From the NCBI RefSeq assembly GCF_029624125.1, contig NZ_JARSBN010000002.1, positions 462,402 through 526,401 on the forward strand: DNA of 64,000 bases. Reading direction: 5' to 3'. The stretch comes from Winogradskyella marincola (GTDB lineage Bacteria > Bacteroidota > Bacteroidia > Flavobacteriales > Flavobacteriaceae). Position 1 is the first letter of the stretch. Each line of letters starts with the position of its first letter. The position numbers and the translations under genes were made by a program. Below are positions 1-9,325 of this stretch, one piece after another. A model generated the notes under the pieces. The model made no database searches. It worked only from the letters and a program-made list of their open reading frames with translations, and was not told the DNA's origin.

Positions 1-2033
1 GTACAGTAAACAAGGCTAGAGGAGTTACAGGTTCTCCGGTTCCTCAAGGTGATGCTTTTGATATAGATTACGTTGCTCATGAAATGGGACATCAATATGG
101 AGGTAATCATACTCAAAACAATGAGTGCCAAAGATCAAGTGTCTCAGTAGAGCCAGGAAGTGCTTCAACAATTATGGGTTATGCAGGTATTTGTGCACCT
201 AATGTTCAAAATAATAGTGATGATTATTTTCATGGAGAAAATATTAAAGAGATGTGGGCTAACATTTCTTCTGGTCCAAGTAGCACTTGTTTTGCAGGTA
301 GTGTAACAAACAATGTGGCACCTGTAGCCAATGCAGGAGCCGATTATACAATTCCTTTATCTACTGCTTTTGTTTTAAGAGGATCTGCTACAGATGCTAA
401 TACAGCCTCTGGTTTAACGTATTGTTGGGAGCAAACAGATGCAACACCTGCAACAATGCCACCTCAATCCACTAGTTCTTCTGGGCCTTTATTCAGATCT
501 TTAGATCCATCTTCATCTCCTGATAGATATATGCCAACCTTAAGTACCGTTTTTTCTGGTAGTTTGGCTACAACATGGGAAGTTGTACCTTCGGTAGGAA
601 GAACAATGAATTTTTCATTAACAGTAAGAGATAATGAAGCAGGAGGAGGAGCAAGTGATTCTGATGATGTGACAGTAACTGTTCAGAATTTTTCTACACC
701 ATTTACAGTTAATACGCCTCCTACTTGGGGAGCAAATTCTAGTCAACAAGTATCTTGGGTTGTAGGTCAAACAAATTCAGCTCCAATAAATTGTCAAACA
801 GTAAACATTTTGTTTACTACTAATGGCGGTTTTTCTTTTACAACCTTAGCTTCTGGTGTTCCTAATACCGGAACAGCAACAATAACAGTTCCTGGTGTTG
901 GTAACACAAGTAATGCTAGAGTTCTAGTTGAAGCTGCGGATAACATTTTTTATGCGGTATCAGATGCATTTTCAATCTCAAATGCTCAGGATTTTAGTAT
1001 AAACTCAACTAATGGAGATGTTTCTGTTTGTGGTCAAGATTCTGCGTCAATAGATTTTAGTTATGTAACTTCTAATGGGTTTTCTGAAACAACTTCATTT
1101 AACGTTTCTGGTTTACCTGGTGGTGTAGGCTCTACTTTATCTCCAACGTCTTTAAATGCGGATGGTACAGTGACACTAAACTTAACAGGATTAAACTCTT
1201 TGGCAAGCAATACATATACAATAACGCTTACTGCTACTTCTCCATCAATTACTAAACAAACCACAGTAGATTTAATAATTGCAGATGGAGTTTGTCCTTC
1301 AGAAGGAGATTTAAGTTTTCAAACAAGAACGACAGGTGTTATATTTAATACTATAAATAACTTAGATGCTGGTCCAAAAACGGCGCCATATTCAGATTTT
1401 ACATCCATCTCTACTGATGTTGAAGCTGGTATGGATTACGATTTATCAGTTAGAGCTAACTCGGATGGTCCTTACAGAATTAGTACTAGAGTATGGATTG
1501 ATTGGAATCAAAATTGCTCATTTAATGATCCAGGTGAAGAGTATGACTTGGATTTAGGTACAACAGCCAATGTTGCAGATGAATTAACGGATGCATCACC
1601 ACTAACCATAACTGTTCCTGTAGATGCTATTGCAGGTACGACATTAATGAGGGTAAGTACCAAGTATTCTCCTCCATCTCCAGATCCTCTAGATTTCCCA
1701 ACATCTTGTGAAACAGGTTTTGATGGTGAGGTAGAAGACTATTCTATAAATGTTATTAACGATTTAAGTATAGATGATAATGAATTAGATAACTTAAGTA
1801 TTTATCCAAATCCAAATAATGGAACTTTCTCAATAGGTTTTAATCCAAGATCTGGTGAGGATATAAATGTAGAAGTCTATGATATTAGAGGAAGAGCGAT
1901 TTTTACTAAAGCTTTTAATAGCACCAATAGATTTGACGAAGTTATTAGATTAAGTAATGCACAATCTGGTGTATATTTATTAAATATTTTTGACGGATCT
2001 TATAAGGTAACTAAGAAAATAGTTGTTGAGTAA
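1..2033 (+). CDS. Secreted metzincin zinc metalloprotease with T9SS sorting domain (5' end outside window)
   Basis: The reading frame is open from the left edge, so the true start lies outside the window. The visible part opens with the zinc-binding motif HEMGHQYGGNH (HExxHxxGxxH), followed by a Met-turn-like IMGYAG. Both are hallmarks of metzincins, and the arrangement fits the reprolysin-like secreted proteases common in Flavobacteriia. Next come Ig/PKD-like beta segments (APVANAGADYTIPLS) and a GEVED-type domain ending in GEVEDY. The last ~75 residues (SIYPNPNNGTFSI onward) form a type A T9SS C-terminal sorting domain, so the product is probably exported through type IX secretion and anchored at or released from the surface. 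The catalytic domain is only partly visible. Family assignment is firm; substrate is unknown. Confidence 0.88.
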   Translation, partial: TVNKARGVTGSPVPQGDAFDIDYVAHEMGHQYGGNHTQNNECQRSSVSVEPGSASTIMGYAGICAPNVQNNSDDYFHGENIKEMWANISSGPSSTCFAGSVTNNVAPVANAGADYTIPLSTAFVLRGSATDANTASGLTYCWEQTDATPATMPPQSTSSSGPLFRSLDPSSSPDRYMPTLSTVFSGSLATTWEVVPSVGRTMNFSLTVRDNEAGGGASDSDDVTVTVQNFSTPFTVNTPPTWGANSSQQVSWVVGQTNSAPINCQTVNILFTTNGGFSFTTLASGVPNTGTATITVPGVGNTSNARVLVEAADNIFYAVSDAFSISNAQDFSINSTNGDVSVCGQDSASIDFSYVTSNGFSETTSFNVSGLPGGVGSTLSPTSLNADGTVTLNLTGLNSLASNTYTITLTATSPSITKQTTVDLIIADGVCPSEGDLSFQTRTTGVIFNTINNLDAGPKTAPYSDFTSISTDVEAGMDYDLSVRANSDGPYRISTRVWIDWNQNCSFNDPGEEYDLDLGTTANVADELTDASPLTITVPVDAIAGTTLMRVSTKYSPPSPDPLDFPTSCETGFDGEVEDYSINVINDLSIDDNELDNLSIYPNPNNGTFSIGFNPRSGEDINVEVYDIRGRAIFTKAFNSTNRFDEVIRLSNAQSGVYLLNIFDGSYKVTKKIVVE

Positions 2034-2051
2034 TCATCAATATAAAAAACC

Positions 2052-2081
2052 AAAAGCTCCTATCTTAAGGAGCTTTTTTTT
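2052..2081 (+). terminator. Intrinsic terminator after the metalloprotease gene
   Basis: Inverted arms AAAAGCTCC and GGAGCTTTT enclose a short loop and are followed by a run of eight T. The T-tract ends three bases before the ATG of the next gene at 2085, leaving no room for a conventional promoter and leader. Confidence 0.8.
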
Positions 2082-2084
2082 GCT

Positions 2085-3200
2085 ATGAATTTATCATATT
2101 GGGAAATAAAAACGTGGTTTACAAAAGTAGATTTTACAATAGTAGGAAGCGGAATCGTTGGGCTTACTTCGGCCTTATGGTTAAAAAATAGATTTCCAAA
2201 ATCTAATATTTTAATATTAGAAAAGGGTGTTTTACCTCAAGGAGCAAGCACAAAGAATGCTGGTTTTGCCTGCTTTGGGAGTCTGAGTGAAATTATAGAC
2301 GATTTACAAAGTCATTCAGAGCAAGATGTCTTAAGCCTTGTTAAGAAAAGAGTTGATGGTTTATCATTGCTGCGAGAAACGTTAGGAGATACTTCAATTA
2401 ACTATAAAGAATTAGGCGGATACGAATTGTTTCCAAAAGAAAACGAAGAACTCTTTAATACTTGTACAGAGCAGCAAAATAATATCAATAAGCTTCTAAA
2501 TCCTGTTTTTAAAGACGATGTTTTTAGTTTTAAAGAGAACAGCTTTAATTTTAAAAACATTAAGTCAGAGTATAGTTTTAATAAGTTTGAAGGGCAAATA
2601 AACACCGGAAAAATGATGTCTGAACTTCTTAAAAAGGTTTTGAGCCTGGGAGTAAAGATTATTAACAGCTGTGTTGTAGAGTCGTTTTCTGAAGATCTCA
2701 ACACTGTGAAAATTAAGACTAACCATATAGAGTTTCAAACATCAAAACTTTTAATTGCTACAAATGGCTTTGCCTCAAGATTAATAGATGAAGCAGTAAA
2801 GCCAGCCAGAGCACAGGTTTTAATTACCAAGCCGATTAAAGATTTACACATCAAAGGAACATTTCACTTAGATAGAGGCTATTATTATTTTAGAAATATT
2901 GACAATAGAATTTTATTTGGTGGAGGAAGGCATCTCGATTTTAAAACAGAAGAAACAGAGGAGTTTAATGAAACCGAGCGCATTCAAAATAGCCTTGAGA
3001 CTATATTAAAAGAAACTATATTGCCTGATACAGATTTTGAAATAGATCATAGATGGTCTGGTATAATGGGTGTTGGTAAACAAAAAAATGCAATAGTAAA
3101 GCAGCTTGGTAATAATGTATACTGTGGTGTAAGGCTAGGAGGAATGGGTATAGCAATTGGTAGTATTGTTGGTAAGGAATTAGCAGATTTAATAGAGTGA
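2085..3200 (+). CDS. FAD-dependent oxidoreductase (DAO family)
   Basis: A 371-residue protein with an N-terminal Rossmann FAD-binding motif (G21-x-G23-x-x-G26 in VGSGIVG), the acidic residue at the end of strand 2 (LILEKG), a GASTKNAGFACFG segment typical of D-amino-acid/glycine-oxidase-like enzymes, and a C-terminal FAD-contacting stretch (GVRLGGMGIAIGS). Members oxidise secondary or tertiary amines to imines using FAD; the substrate cannot be read from sequence. The ATG at 2085 fits the usual length of the family. The downstream GreA-like gene overlaps by four bases (GTGA), so the two are co-translated. No signal peptide is evident, so the protein is cytoplasmic. Confidence 0.85.
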   Translation: MNLSYWEIKTWFTKVDFTIVGSGIVGLTSALWLKNRFPKSNILILEKGVLPQGASTKNAGFACFGSLSEIIDDLQSHSEQDVLSLVKKRVDGLSLLRETLGDTSINYKELGGYELFPKENEELFNTCTEQQNNINKLLNPVFKDDVFSFKENSFNFKNIKSEYSFNKFEGQINTGKMMSELLKKVLSLGVKIINSCVVESFSEDLNTVKIKTNHIEFQTSKLLIATNGFASRLIDEAVKPARAQVLITKPIKDLHIKGTFHLDRGYYYFRNIDNRILFGGGRHLDFKTEETEEFNETERIQNSLETILKETILPDTDFEIDHRWSGIMGVGKQKNAIVKQLGNNVYCGVRLGGMGIAIGSIVGKELADLIE

Positions 3201-3646
3201 TTATAAAAGAACAATTATACCGTAAATGTAATGAGGCATTACAAGAGCGTTTAAAGCATATAAAAAAGAGTATTTTAGACCTAGAGGAAGCCTTGCAATC
3301 CGAAACCAAAAGTAGTGCAGGAGATAAGCATGAAACAGGTAGAGCTATGATACAAATAGAACGCGAAAAAGCAGGTCAGCAACTTATAGGAATTCAAAAC
3401 AATCAAGAATTACTTCAAAAAATAGACTGTAATGCTAAGCATACAAACATAGCCTTAGGAAGCGTGGTATATACATCGCAACATAACTATTTTATAAGTA
3501 TTAGTGAAGGTAAAATAAAACTAGAAGACGTTTCGTTTTATGCTATTTCGCCACAATCTCCTATTGCTCAATTATTGTTAGGGAAGGCAGAGGGAGACAT
3601 TATTAGTTTTAGAAATAACCCATTTACCGTTTTGAAAGTGATATAA
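3197..3646 (+). CDS. GreA/GreB C-terminal-domain-like protein
   Basis: A 149-residue protein starting with GTG inside the stop of the preceding oxidoreductase gene. The N-terminal half is helical with coiled-coil character (residues ~5-75, rich in E/K/Q) and contains the SSAGDKHETGRAMIQIE segment seen in small Bacteroidota GreA-like proteins. The second half resembles the FKBP-like C-terminal domain of transcript cleavage factors (ALGSVVYT, ISPQSPIAQLLLGKAEGDII). The acidic finger-tip pair of true GreA is not obvious, so an RNA polymerase secondary-channel role is inferred rather than shown. The tight overlap with an oxidase gene is unexplained. Confidence 0.7.
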   Translation: MIIKEQLYRKCNEALQERLKHIKKSILDLEEALQSETKSSAGDKHETGRAMIQIEREKAGQQLIGIQNNQELLQKIDCNAKHTNIALGSVVYTSQHNYFISISEGKIKLEDVSFYAISPQSPIAQLLLGKAEGDIISFRNNPFTVLKVI

Positions 3647-3671
3647 TTTTCTTCAGTTTTATTAACCGTGT

Positions 3672-4583
3672 TTAGTCTAAAACCTTAAAGTAAATTTCTT
3701 CTTCTTTATTAACCGGTTTTGAGTTAATGATATAAATAATAGCTTTGTTATATTCTGCTTCTATTAACCAAGAATTGCCATTAAAGTAAGATTGTTTTAC
3801 TGTAGCTTTAAGATTGGAGTGCTCTATAATTTTAAGCTGACGAGCGTAGTATATTTTGTTGTTAATAACGTTAAACTCTTCAAAGAAAGAGGCTATTAAG
3901 GGTAATTTAGGGTTTTTATAAAGCGATTGAGGGTTATCCTTAGCAATTATTTTTTGGTTATTTAGCACCAGCATTTCATCTGCAAATCCAAGAACATCGT
4001 TTTTGTCGTGTGTAGCTACAATGCAAGAAATATTTTTTGTTTTAAGATAGTTGAAAACATTTCTGCGAAGCGATTGTTTCTTAAAGTTATCAATATGACT
4101 AAAAGGTTCGTCTAGAAGTAGAATTTCGGGTTCTTTAGCCAATGCTCTTGCTATAGCAACACGTTGTTTTTGGCCTCCACTAAGATTTTTTACTTTAGTT
4201 GTTGCAAAATCTTCTAATTCAACAATTTTTATAAGCTCTTTTGTTCTCTGTTCCTTTTCTTCAGGATAAAATCGAGACAAATGTTTCCCAATGTTATTTT
4301 CAACCGAAGTGTATGGCATTAGGTCAAATTCTTGAGATACATACTTCATAAAATCATACCCAACAACCAAATTGTGTTTAGGTCCAAGTATTTCGGTGTT
4401 TTTCCAAAATATTTGACCTTGCTCTAAGTCATATTCTCCAAAAATAAGTTTTAGAAGTGTGCTTTTTCCAGAGCCACTCTCACCAATAATAGCAAGGTTT
4501 TCTCCAGAATTAACGGAGAAGTTTATGTCTTTTAGGATAATGTCTTTGGCGTAACTAAAACTTAGTTTTTTAATTTGAAGCAT
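3672..4583 (-). CDS. ABC transporter ATP-binding protein (orphan ATPase)
   Basis: 303 residues with the full set of ABC ATPase motifs: Walker A GESGSGKST (residues 34-42), Q-loop SQEFD, signature LSGGQKQR, Walker B ILLLDEPFSHID and H-loop ATHD. The C-terminal ~80 residues form a small beta-rich extension like the regulatory (TOBE-type) region of importer ATPases. The order of motifs and the QRVAIARAL segment recall the polar-amino-acid and phosphonate importer class. No permease or binding protein lies nearby, so its partner is elsewhere in the genome. A -7-type box, TATTTTTG, sits four bases before the ATG. Confidence 0.88.
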   Translation of the reverse strand: MLQIKKLSFSYAKDIILKDINFSVNSGENLAIIGESGSGKSTLLKLIFGEYDLEQGQIFWKNTEILGPKHNLVVGYDFMKYVSQEFDLMPYTSVENNIGKHLSRFYPEEKEQRTKELIKIVELEDFATTKVKNLSGGQKQRVAIARALAKEPEILLLDEPFSHIDNFKKQSLRRNVFNYLKTKNISCIVATHDKNDVLGFADEMLVLNNQKIIAKDNPQSLYKNPKLPLIASFFEEFNVINNKIYYARQLKIIEHSNLKATVKQSYFNGNSWLIEAEYNKAIIYIINSKPVNKEEEIYFKVLD

Positions 4584-4587
4584 GTTG

Positions 4588-4595
4588 CAAAAATA
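4588..4595 (-). promoter_or_regulatory. Candidate -7 promoter box for the ABC ATPase, possibly leaderless
   Basis: On the minus strand TATTTTTG matches the Bacteroidota -7 consensus TAnnTTTG exactly and lies four bases upstream of the ATG at 4583. Transcription starting ~6 bases after the box would begin at or beside the start codon. No clear -33 element was found; the position falls just after the terminator hairpin of the upstream gene. Confidence 0.4.
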
Positions 4596-4598
4596 CCA

Positions 4599-4628
4599 TA
4601 AAAAAGCCGCTTGATATTTAAGCGGCTT
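4599..4628 (-). terminator. Intrinsic terminator of the FG-GAP/ASPIC gene
   Basis: On the minus strand AAGCCGCTT and AAGCGGCTT pair around a 7-base AT loop and are followed by a T-run, just downstream of the stop at 4648. Confidence 0.8.
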
Positions 4629-4647
4629 GGTGTATTTAAAGTATTAT

Positions 4648-7600
4648 TTATTTTTTAATAAACTTTCGTTTTAAGCTTCTACCATTAGATTCTATTCTAA
4701 GGAAATAGACACCACCTTGAAGCTTTGAAACATCAAGTTCGTTATTGGTAATCATTTGGTTTAAAACACGTTTTCCGGTAACATCAAAAATAGTTGCAAT
4801 TTTTTCGGTTAAAATTTCTGAAGTTTTAATTTTTAAAACATCGTCAACAGGATTTGGATAAATAGAAATATCAGCAAAAGTTTCATCACTTATACTCAAA
4901 GGTGCTGTACCTTCAACAAGAACATGTGTGCTGTTTATGCTTGGGTTTTCAAAAACATCCACTACACCAGATGGCCAGTACACTCTAATTTCTGTAATAG
5001 AAGTTTCAGTACCTAGTCCAAAGTGCGTATTAAGAGAGCTCATAAACTCAAAACCTTCACCACTTCTTACGTCTCTAATTTGTGTTCCAGAAGGCGTCAC
5101 TAATTCAACACGTGCTCCAATACCATTTCTATTACTGTAGTTTGGTGTAACATGTGCCATACCTACTGTGTTTATTTTAACCCAGTTATTGCTATTACCT
5201 TGATTGTAATATCTAACACCACTGTAGTAAAGATCAATAAATCCATCATTATTTAAATCTCCAAAACTACCATTTTTGTAGTTTATTTGTTGATCATCCG
5301 CATCTTCAAAAGTCATATCTCCTTTTCCATACATAATGGTACCATTACTAACAATATCTAGATAACCATCATTGTCAATGTCGTATACAGAGCTTTCCCA
5401 TCCTGTTGGTGCAACAATTCCTGCTCCGGCTGTAACGTCTGTAAAAATATAGTCGTTGTTTGGGTTTCCGTCGTCTGAGAATCCGCTATTTTCCATTAGC
5501 TTGTGGGTTCCAGAACTTGCGCCAACATACACATCCATGTCACCATCGTTGTCAAAATCTCCCCAAGCAGAAGACCAGGTTTGCATAGGATCTGCCAAGC
5601 CGATAGCAGCAGCATTTTCTGTAAATGTATCGTCGCCATTGTTTGTAACCATCATATTAGTTCTACGTTCTGTAGAACCACCACATTTAGCAATAAACAA
5701 GTCGATATTTCTATCGTTGTTATAGTCTATCCAAATAGAGCCGTAATCTCCACCTGTAGGATAGTTTCCAAGAGAATATGGCGCACCAGAAGTTACATCA
5801 GACTGGTAAAAGGTAAAATTGCCTGTACCATCGTTAATAAAGTATACGTTTGGTTCAACGTCGTGACACACAAAAGCATCAAGGTTGCCATCATTGTTTA
5901 TATCCACAAAGTTTGATCTTTGAGAGAAAACATATTGAGTTGTAGACTGTTCAGTAAAACTTAAACCATCATTACTTGCTTGCATAAATGTAACACCGTT
6001 ACCAGCACCATAAAGCAAATCTGTTTTTCCGTTGGCATCAAAGTCTGCAGCAGCCATGCTCCAACCAGGTAAATAGTTAGCTTCTGGAGTTGTAATGTTT
6101 TTATTTGTAAATGAGCCATCAGGATTTTGCTCTTGAACATTGATGTTTGTTGAAGATACACCAACAATATCATCTAAAAAGTCGCCATTCATATCAACAA
6201 CTGCCATGTCATATCCACTTACAGATATTGCTTGTTGAGAAAAGTTAATTCTGGAAGGGACTTGTGTAGTAAAGGTGAAAGGACCTGAAAAGTCTGAAGT
6301 TTCACCTGTACAATTAGATTGTACGTAAAAATCATAGCTTGTACCAGGAGATAAGCCCATTAAGTTATAATTTGTAGCAGTTACATTGCTAACAACATTT
6401 CCAGAACCTGGAGTAAAGCCTGTAGTTTCCCATTCAATATTCCAAGAGCCAGCAATACCATTTTCTTCCCAATTTAAAATTGCCGAATCTAATGATACTG
6501 AAGTTACGTCTAGACTGCTTGGGTCAGGACAACTAGCGCCTTCTTCTATACAGATGTCGGCTGTTCCACTTTGAGAATCTCTCCAAATTACAGCATAATA
6601 TGTTGCACCTGGTGTTAATCCTCCTATAAGTCCAGAAGTGTCACCATTATCAAAAACGTTATTAAAACAAGATGAAGCAGTAGCACCACCACAAGATTCA
6701 TAAACCTCTAAGCCAATACCGTTAGCACCACCACCAAAGTTAAAGATTACAGAGCCAATTGTAGGTGCTGTAAAACTTACAAAATAGCCATAGTTAACAG
6801 ATGCATCACAAGTCGGATTTTCATTATTAGCATCAATATCGGTAGCAATAGAAAAATCAAAAGTTGTAGGTGTGGCGCTAGAGCAATCTGTTTCTACTTG
6901 CATTGCAATTGATGAAATGCAGGTTCCGCCAGGTGTTGAAGTTGAAAAGTTAAAAGGACCAATATAACTAGATGCACCACCACCATTACAATTGGCTTGT
7001 ACATAAAAATCATAAGATGTTCCTTGTGAAAGACCATTTAAACTGTAAGTAGTAGAATTTACATTAGGAATTACAGTGCCAGAACCAAGACTAAAACCCG
7101 AAGTTCCCCATTGAATGTTCCAAGAAGATGAAGATCCTGCTTCTGTCCATTGTAGGTATGCGTTAGTTTCTGAAACATTAGATACATTTAAGTTTGTAGG
7201 ATTAGGGCATGCTGGTGGAGTTTGTGATAAAATTGTTGGAGACTCAAAACAAAATCCATAACCCCAAACTTCATTATCGTCATAAGATATGCGATATTTA
7301 AAACCTGATAATTGATTACTTGAAAAACCTGAAATGTCTAAAAAAGGATGATCTAGACTATAAAATGTACCGTTGCAGTAATTTGATGTAGGAGCTCCAG
7401 GAGTATCCGTATCATAAATGTTTCCCCAACTAACCCATTGTGTGTTTTCAGAATCCCAATATTCAATACTAAAGGTTTCAGTTTGATACACATTAAAAAC
7501 ATGGTTAGTGTTAAAGTATATATGCGTTTCACCAGCGCTATGAGCACTTGATAAGTTTATTACTGGAGATTCTAATGCAAAACTATTGTCCGAACCATTT

Positions 7601-7788
7601 CCTGCATCATCATCATCAAAAGAGAAATTAGATGATGTTGTAGTTGGGTCTTCAAACAGGTATGTTGCATCGTAAGTTCCTGTTAAGGACCAATTACTAT
7701 TTGGCCAATTAGCGTTTTCATTTAAAACTTGAGCATAGCCAAGACTAAATGTAAAAACAGCAATGAGTAAGAGGGTAGTTTTTTTCAT
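4648..7788 (-). CDS. Secreted FG-GAP/VCBS and ASPIC/UnbV (CRTAC-like) protein with fibronectin III domains and T9SS sorting domain
   Basis: 1046 residues. The N-terminal MKKTTLLLIAVFTFSLGYAQ is a signal peptide. Two near-identical fibronectin type III domains follow (residues ~190-285 and ~415-510, each ending GTSYDFYVQ). A long block of FG-GAP/VCBS calcium-binding repeats comes next, with many DxNxDG motifs such as DINNDGNLDAF, DFDNDGDMDVY and DIDNDGYLDIV, and then an ASPIC/UnbV domain (NRNGIGARVEL, IRDVRSGEGFEF, RVYWPSGVVD). The final SIYPNPVDDVLKI segment is a type A T9SS sorting domain. The protein is therefore a large surface or secreted calcium-stabilised beta-propeller. It lies 11 bases downstream of the cytochrome-like lipoprotein gene and is probably co-transcribed with it. 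Ligand unknown. Confidence 0.88.
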   Translation of the reverse strand: MKKTTLLLIAVFTFSLGYAQVLNENANWPNSNWSLTGTYDATYLFEDPTTTSSNFSFDDDDAGNGSDNSFALESPVINLSSAHSAGETHIYFNTNHVFNVYQTETFSIEYWDSENTQWVSWGNIYDTDTPGAPTSNYCNGTFYSLDHPFLDISGFSSNQLSGFKYRISYDDNEVWGYGFCFESPTILSQTPPACPNPTNLNVSNVSETNAYLQWTEAGSSSSWNIQWGTSGFSLGSGTVIPNVNSTTYSLNGLSQGTSYDFYVQANCNGGGASSYIGPFNFSTSTPGGTCISSIAMQVETDCSSATPTTFDFSIATDIDANNENPTCDASVNYGYFVSFTAPTIGSVIFNFGGGANGIGLEVYESCGGATASSCFNNVFDNGDTSGLIGGLTPGATYYAVIWRDSQSGTADICIEEGASCPDPSSLDVTSVSLDSAILNWEENGIAGSWNIEWETTGFTPGSGNVVSNVTATNYNLMGLSPGTSYDFYVQSNCTGETSDFSGPFTFTTQVPSRINFSQQAISVSGYDMAVVDMNGDFLDDIVGVSSTNINVQEQNPDGSFTNKNITTPEANYLPGWSMAAADFDANGKTDLLYGAGNGVTFMQASNDGLSFTEQSTTQYVFSQRSNFVDINNDGNLDAFVCHDVEPNVYFINDGTGNFTFYQSDVTSGAPYSLGNYPTGGDYGSIWIDYNNDRNIDLFIAKCGGSTERRTNMMVTNNGDDTFTENAAAIGLADPMQTWSSAWGDFDNDGDMDVYVGASSGTHKLMENSGFSDDGNPNNDYIFTDVTAGAGIVAPTGWESSVYDIDNDGYLDIVSNGTIMYGKGDMTFEDADDQQINYKNGSFGDLNNDGFIDLYYSGVRYYNQGNSNNWVKINTVGMAHVTPNYSNRNGIGARVELVTPSGTQIRDVRSGEGFEFMSSLNTHFGLGTETSITEIRVYWPSGVVDVFENPSINSTHVLVEGTAPLSISDETFADISIYPNPVDDVLKIKTSEILTEKIATIFDVTGKRVLNQMITNNELDVSKLQGGVYFLRIESNGRSLKRKFIKK

Positions 7789-7799
7789 GTTTTATGGTG

Positions 7800-9164
7800 T
7801 TATTCGCAATTATTTAATGAGTTTATCCATTCTTCTATAAGGTCTATGCCTTCTTCGTGATTGGTTGTTCTGCCTAATAATGGCATTCTAAATGATTCGT
7901 CGGTGGTACTTATCCTATAATAAAGTATGGATAGGTCTGTATCATTGGGTTTTACAATATAAGAATTTGGAATGAATTGAGTTTCAGGTTCTATGCAAAC
8001 TCCCAGATTTTCAGGGTTTTCTGTTAAGTGAAAAGCAAATCTCATAGGCCTGTAGTTGCAATGGCCTTCATCTGAGTGGCAGTGTGCGCAGTTTATATCT
8101 AGATACGATCGCACCCTTAATTCAAGTGGTTGGGCTTCGTCATCCCAAGCAACAGAAGAATTAATATTATCTGGCAGGTCATCAGGGTTTAGATAGCCAA
8201 ATTCTATAAGTTTGCGTATCTGATTTGCTGAACCATCTTCATAATTATAATCTTTATTTATGTTTTGTGGCTTTAGTCCTATAGGTGTTGGGTCATCTAA
8301 TTGATTATGGCATGTAAAACACTCGGCTCTAGATGGTATTCTGTAGTTTGTTGTTTTTATACTCTCGCCTTCTATCCAGCTAAGGTTTACAGTGCTTCCT
8401 GCATTTGTAAAATAAGCTTCTGTTTGCTCTTCATTCCAAACATAATTTGCAAAATCCCATTCGGTTTCTTTTTTGTACATAAGTCTGGTCTCAATAATCT
8501 TTGTAGAATTATCGGGTTGTACATTGTAATAAAAGAAATTTTTGATGATAACGCTTCCTGTAGGAAAATCTAAAGGTGTATAGTCATTAATATAACTGGC
8601 TTTAACACCGTTTGGCATCCATATAAAACGTTTTTTCTTAGCATAATCCGTAAACAGAGGCGTGCTAAGATCATATGGTAAAACACCAAATGAAGGGTTG
8701 AGATCTTTTAAAATTCCTTGAAAAAAATTATAGGATGATAAAGTTTCGTGTGGTGTATCTCCTTCAAACATATTTACAATAGATAAAGATGTAATTGTGA
8801 TAGAGATGTTTTCGGTATGGCAGTTGTTAGATGTATCGCAAATGGTATACTGAATTGTGTCTTCTCCAATAGTATTTGTATTTACGGTATAGACTAAGTA
8901 ATCATCATTTACATTTTCGGGAGTATTATTGTTATTAATTATTACAGAACCCAGTGATGGATTGCTTATGGTTAGCGTACCCGATTGAGGAATGTTAGAG
9001 TCGTTGTTAAAGATAAATATATCTGTTTGAGAATTTTGATCTAAAAAGACAGCATCAGGATTAGTTTCAATAGACACAGGAATTGTGTTATCATCTGATT
9101 CGCTACAAGATGAAAGTGATAATAAGGTTAAAAAAAATAGCTTTAGAATGTATTTCTTTTTCAT
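7800..9164 (-). CDS. Lipoprotein with two c-type heme motifs (HNE_0200/SO2930-like family)
   Basis: 455 residues from the ATG at 9164; an in-frame ATG at 9182 would add six residues before the signal peptide. MKKKYILKLFFLTLLSLSSC is a lipoprotein signal with lipobox LSSC. An Ig/cadherin-like domain (residues ~35-125) precedes the main domain, which has a CxxCH heme-attachment motif at C282-H286 (CFTCH) and a second at C359-H363 (CAHCH). This arrangement recalls the conserved TIGR03806-type diheme proteins. It is probably an envelope electron-transfer or redox protein. The downstream FG-GAP/ASPIC gene begins 11 bases after the stop. Heme binding is inferred from the motifs only; the electron partner is unknown. 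Confidence 0.8.
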   Translation of the reverse strand: MKKKYILKLFFLTLLSLSSCSESDDNTIPVSIETNPDAVFLDQNSQTDIFIFNNDSNIPQSGTLTISNPSLGSVIINNNNTPENVNDDYLVYTVNTNTIGEDTIQYTICDTSNNCHTENISITITSLSIVNMFEGDTPHETLSSYNFFQGILKDLNPSFGVLPYDLSTPLFTDYAKKKRFIWMPNGVKASYINDYTPLDFPTGSVIIKNFFYYNVQPDNSTKIIETRLMYKKETEWDFANYVWNEEQTEAYFTNAGSTVNLSWIEGESIKTTNYRIPSRAECFTCHNQLDDPTPIGLKPQNINKDYNYEDGSANQIRKLIEFGYLNPDDLPDNINSSVAWDDEAQPLELRVRSYLDINCAHCHSDEGHCNYRPMRFAFHLTENPENLGVCIEPETQFIPNSYIVKPNDTDLSILYYRISTTDESFRMPLLGRTTNHEEGIDLIEEWINSLNNCE

Positions 9165-9199
9165 GTATTTATAGAGATGCATTGATAGAACAGTTTCAA

Positions 9200-9235
9200 C
9201 AAAAAAACTCCTACTTTTTTAACAAAAATAGGAGT
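9200..9235 (-). terminator. Intrinsic terminator of the prolyl oligopeptidase gene
   Basis: On the minus strand ACTCCTA pairs with TAGGAGT around an AT-rich loop and is followed by seven T. It lies about 90 bases after the stop at 9326. Confidence 0.7.
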
Positions 9236-9325
9236 AAATCTAATATTTTTTAATCAAATAGTTTGCAATCAGTTAAAAAAAAGCAAGCAACTATAAGAAG
9301 TGTTTATTTTAGTAAAACCAGAGAG

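Noticed and set aside
5503..5916. Plus-strand 137-codon frame opposite the FG-GAP gene
   Set aside because: Antisense shadow; the real gene has clear domains and signal peptide on the minus strand.
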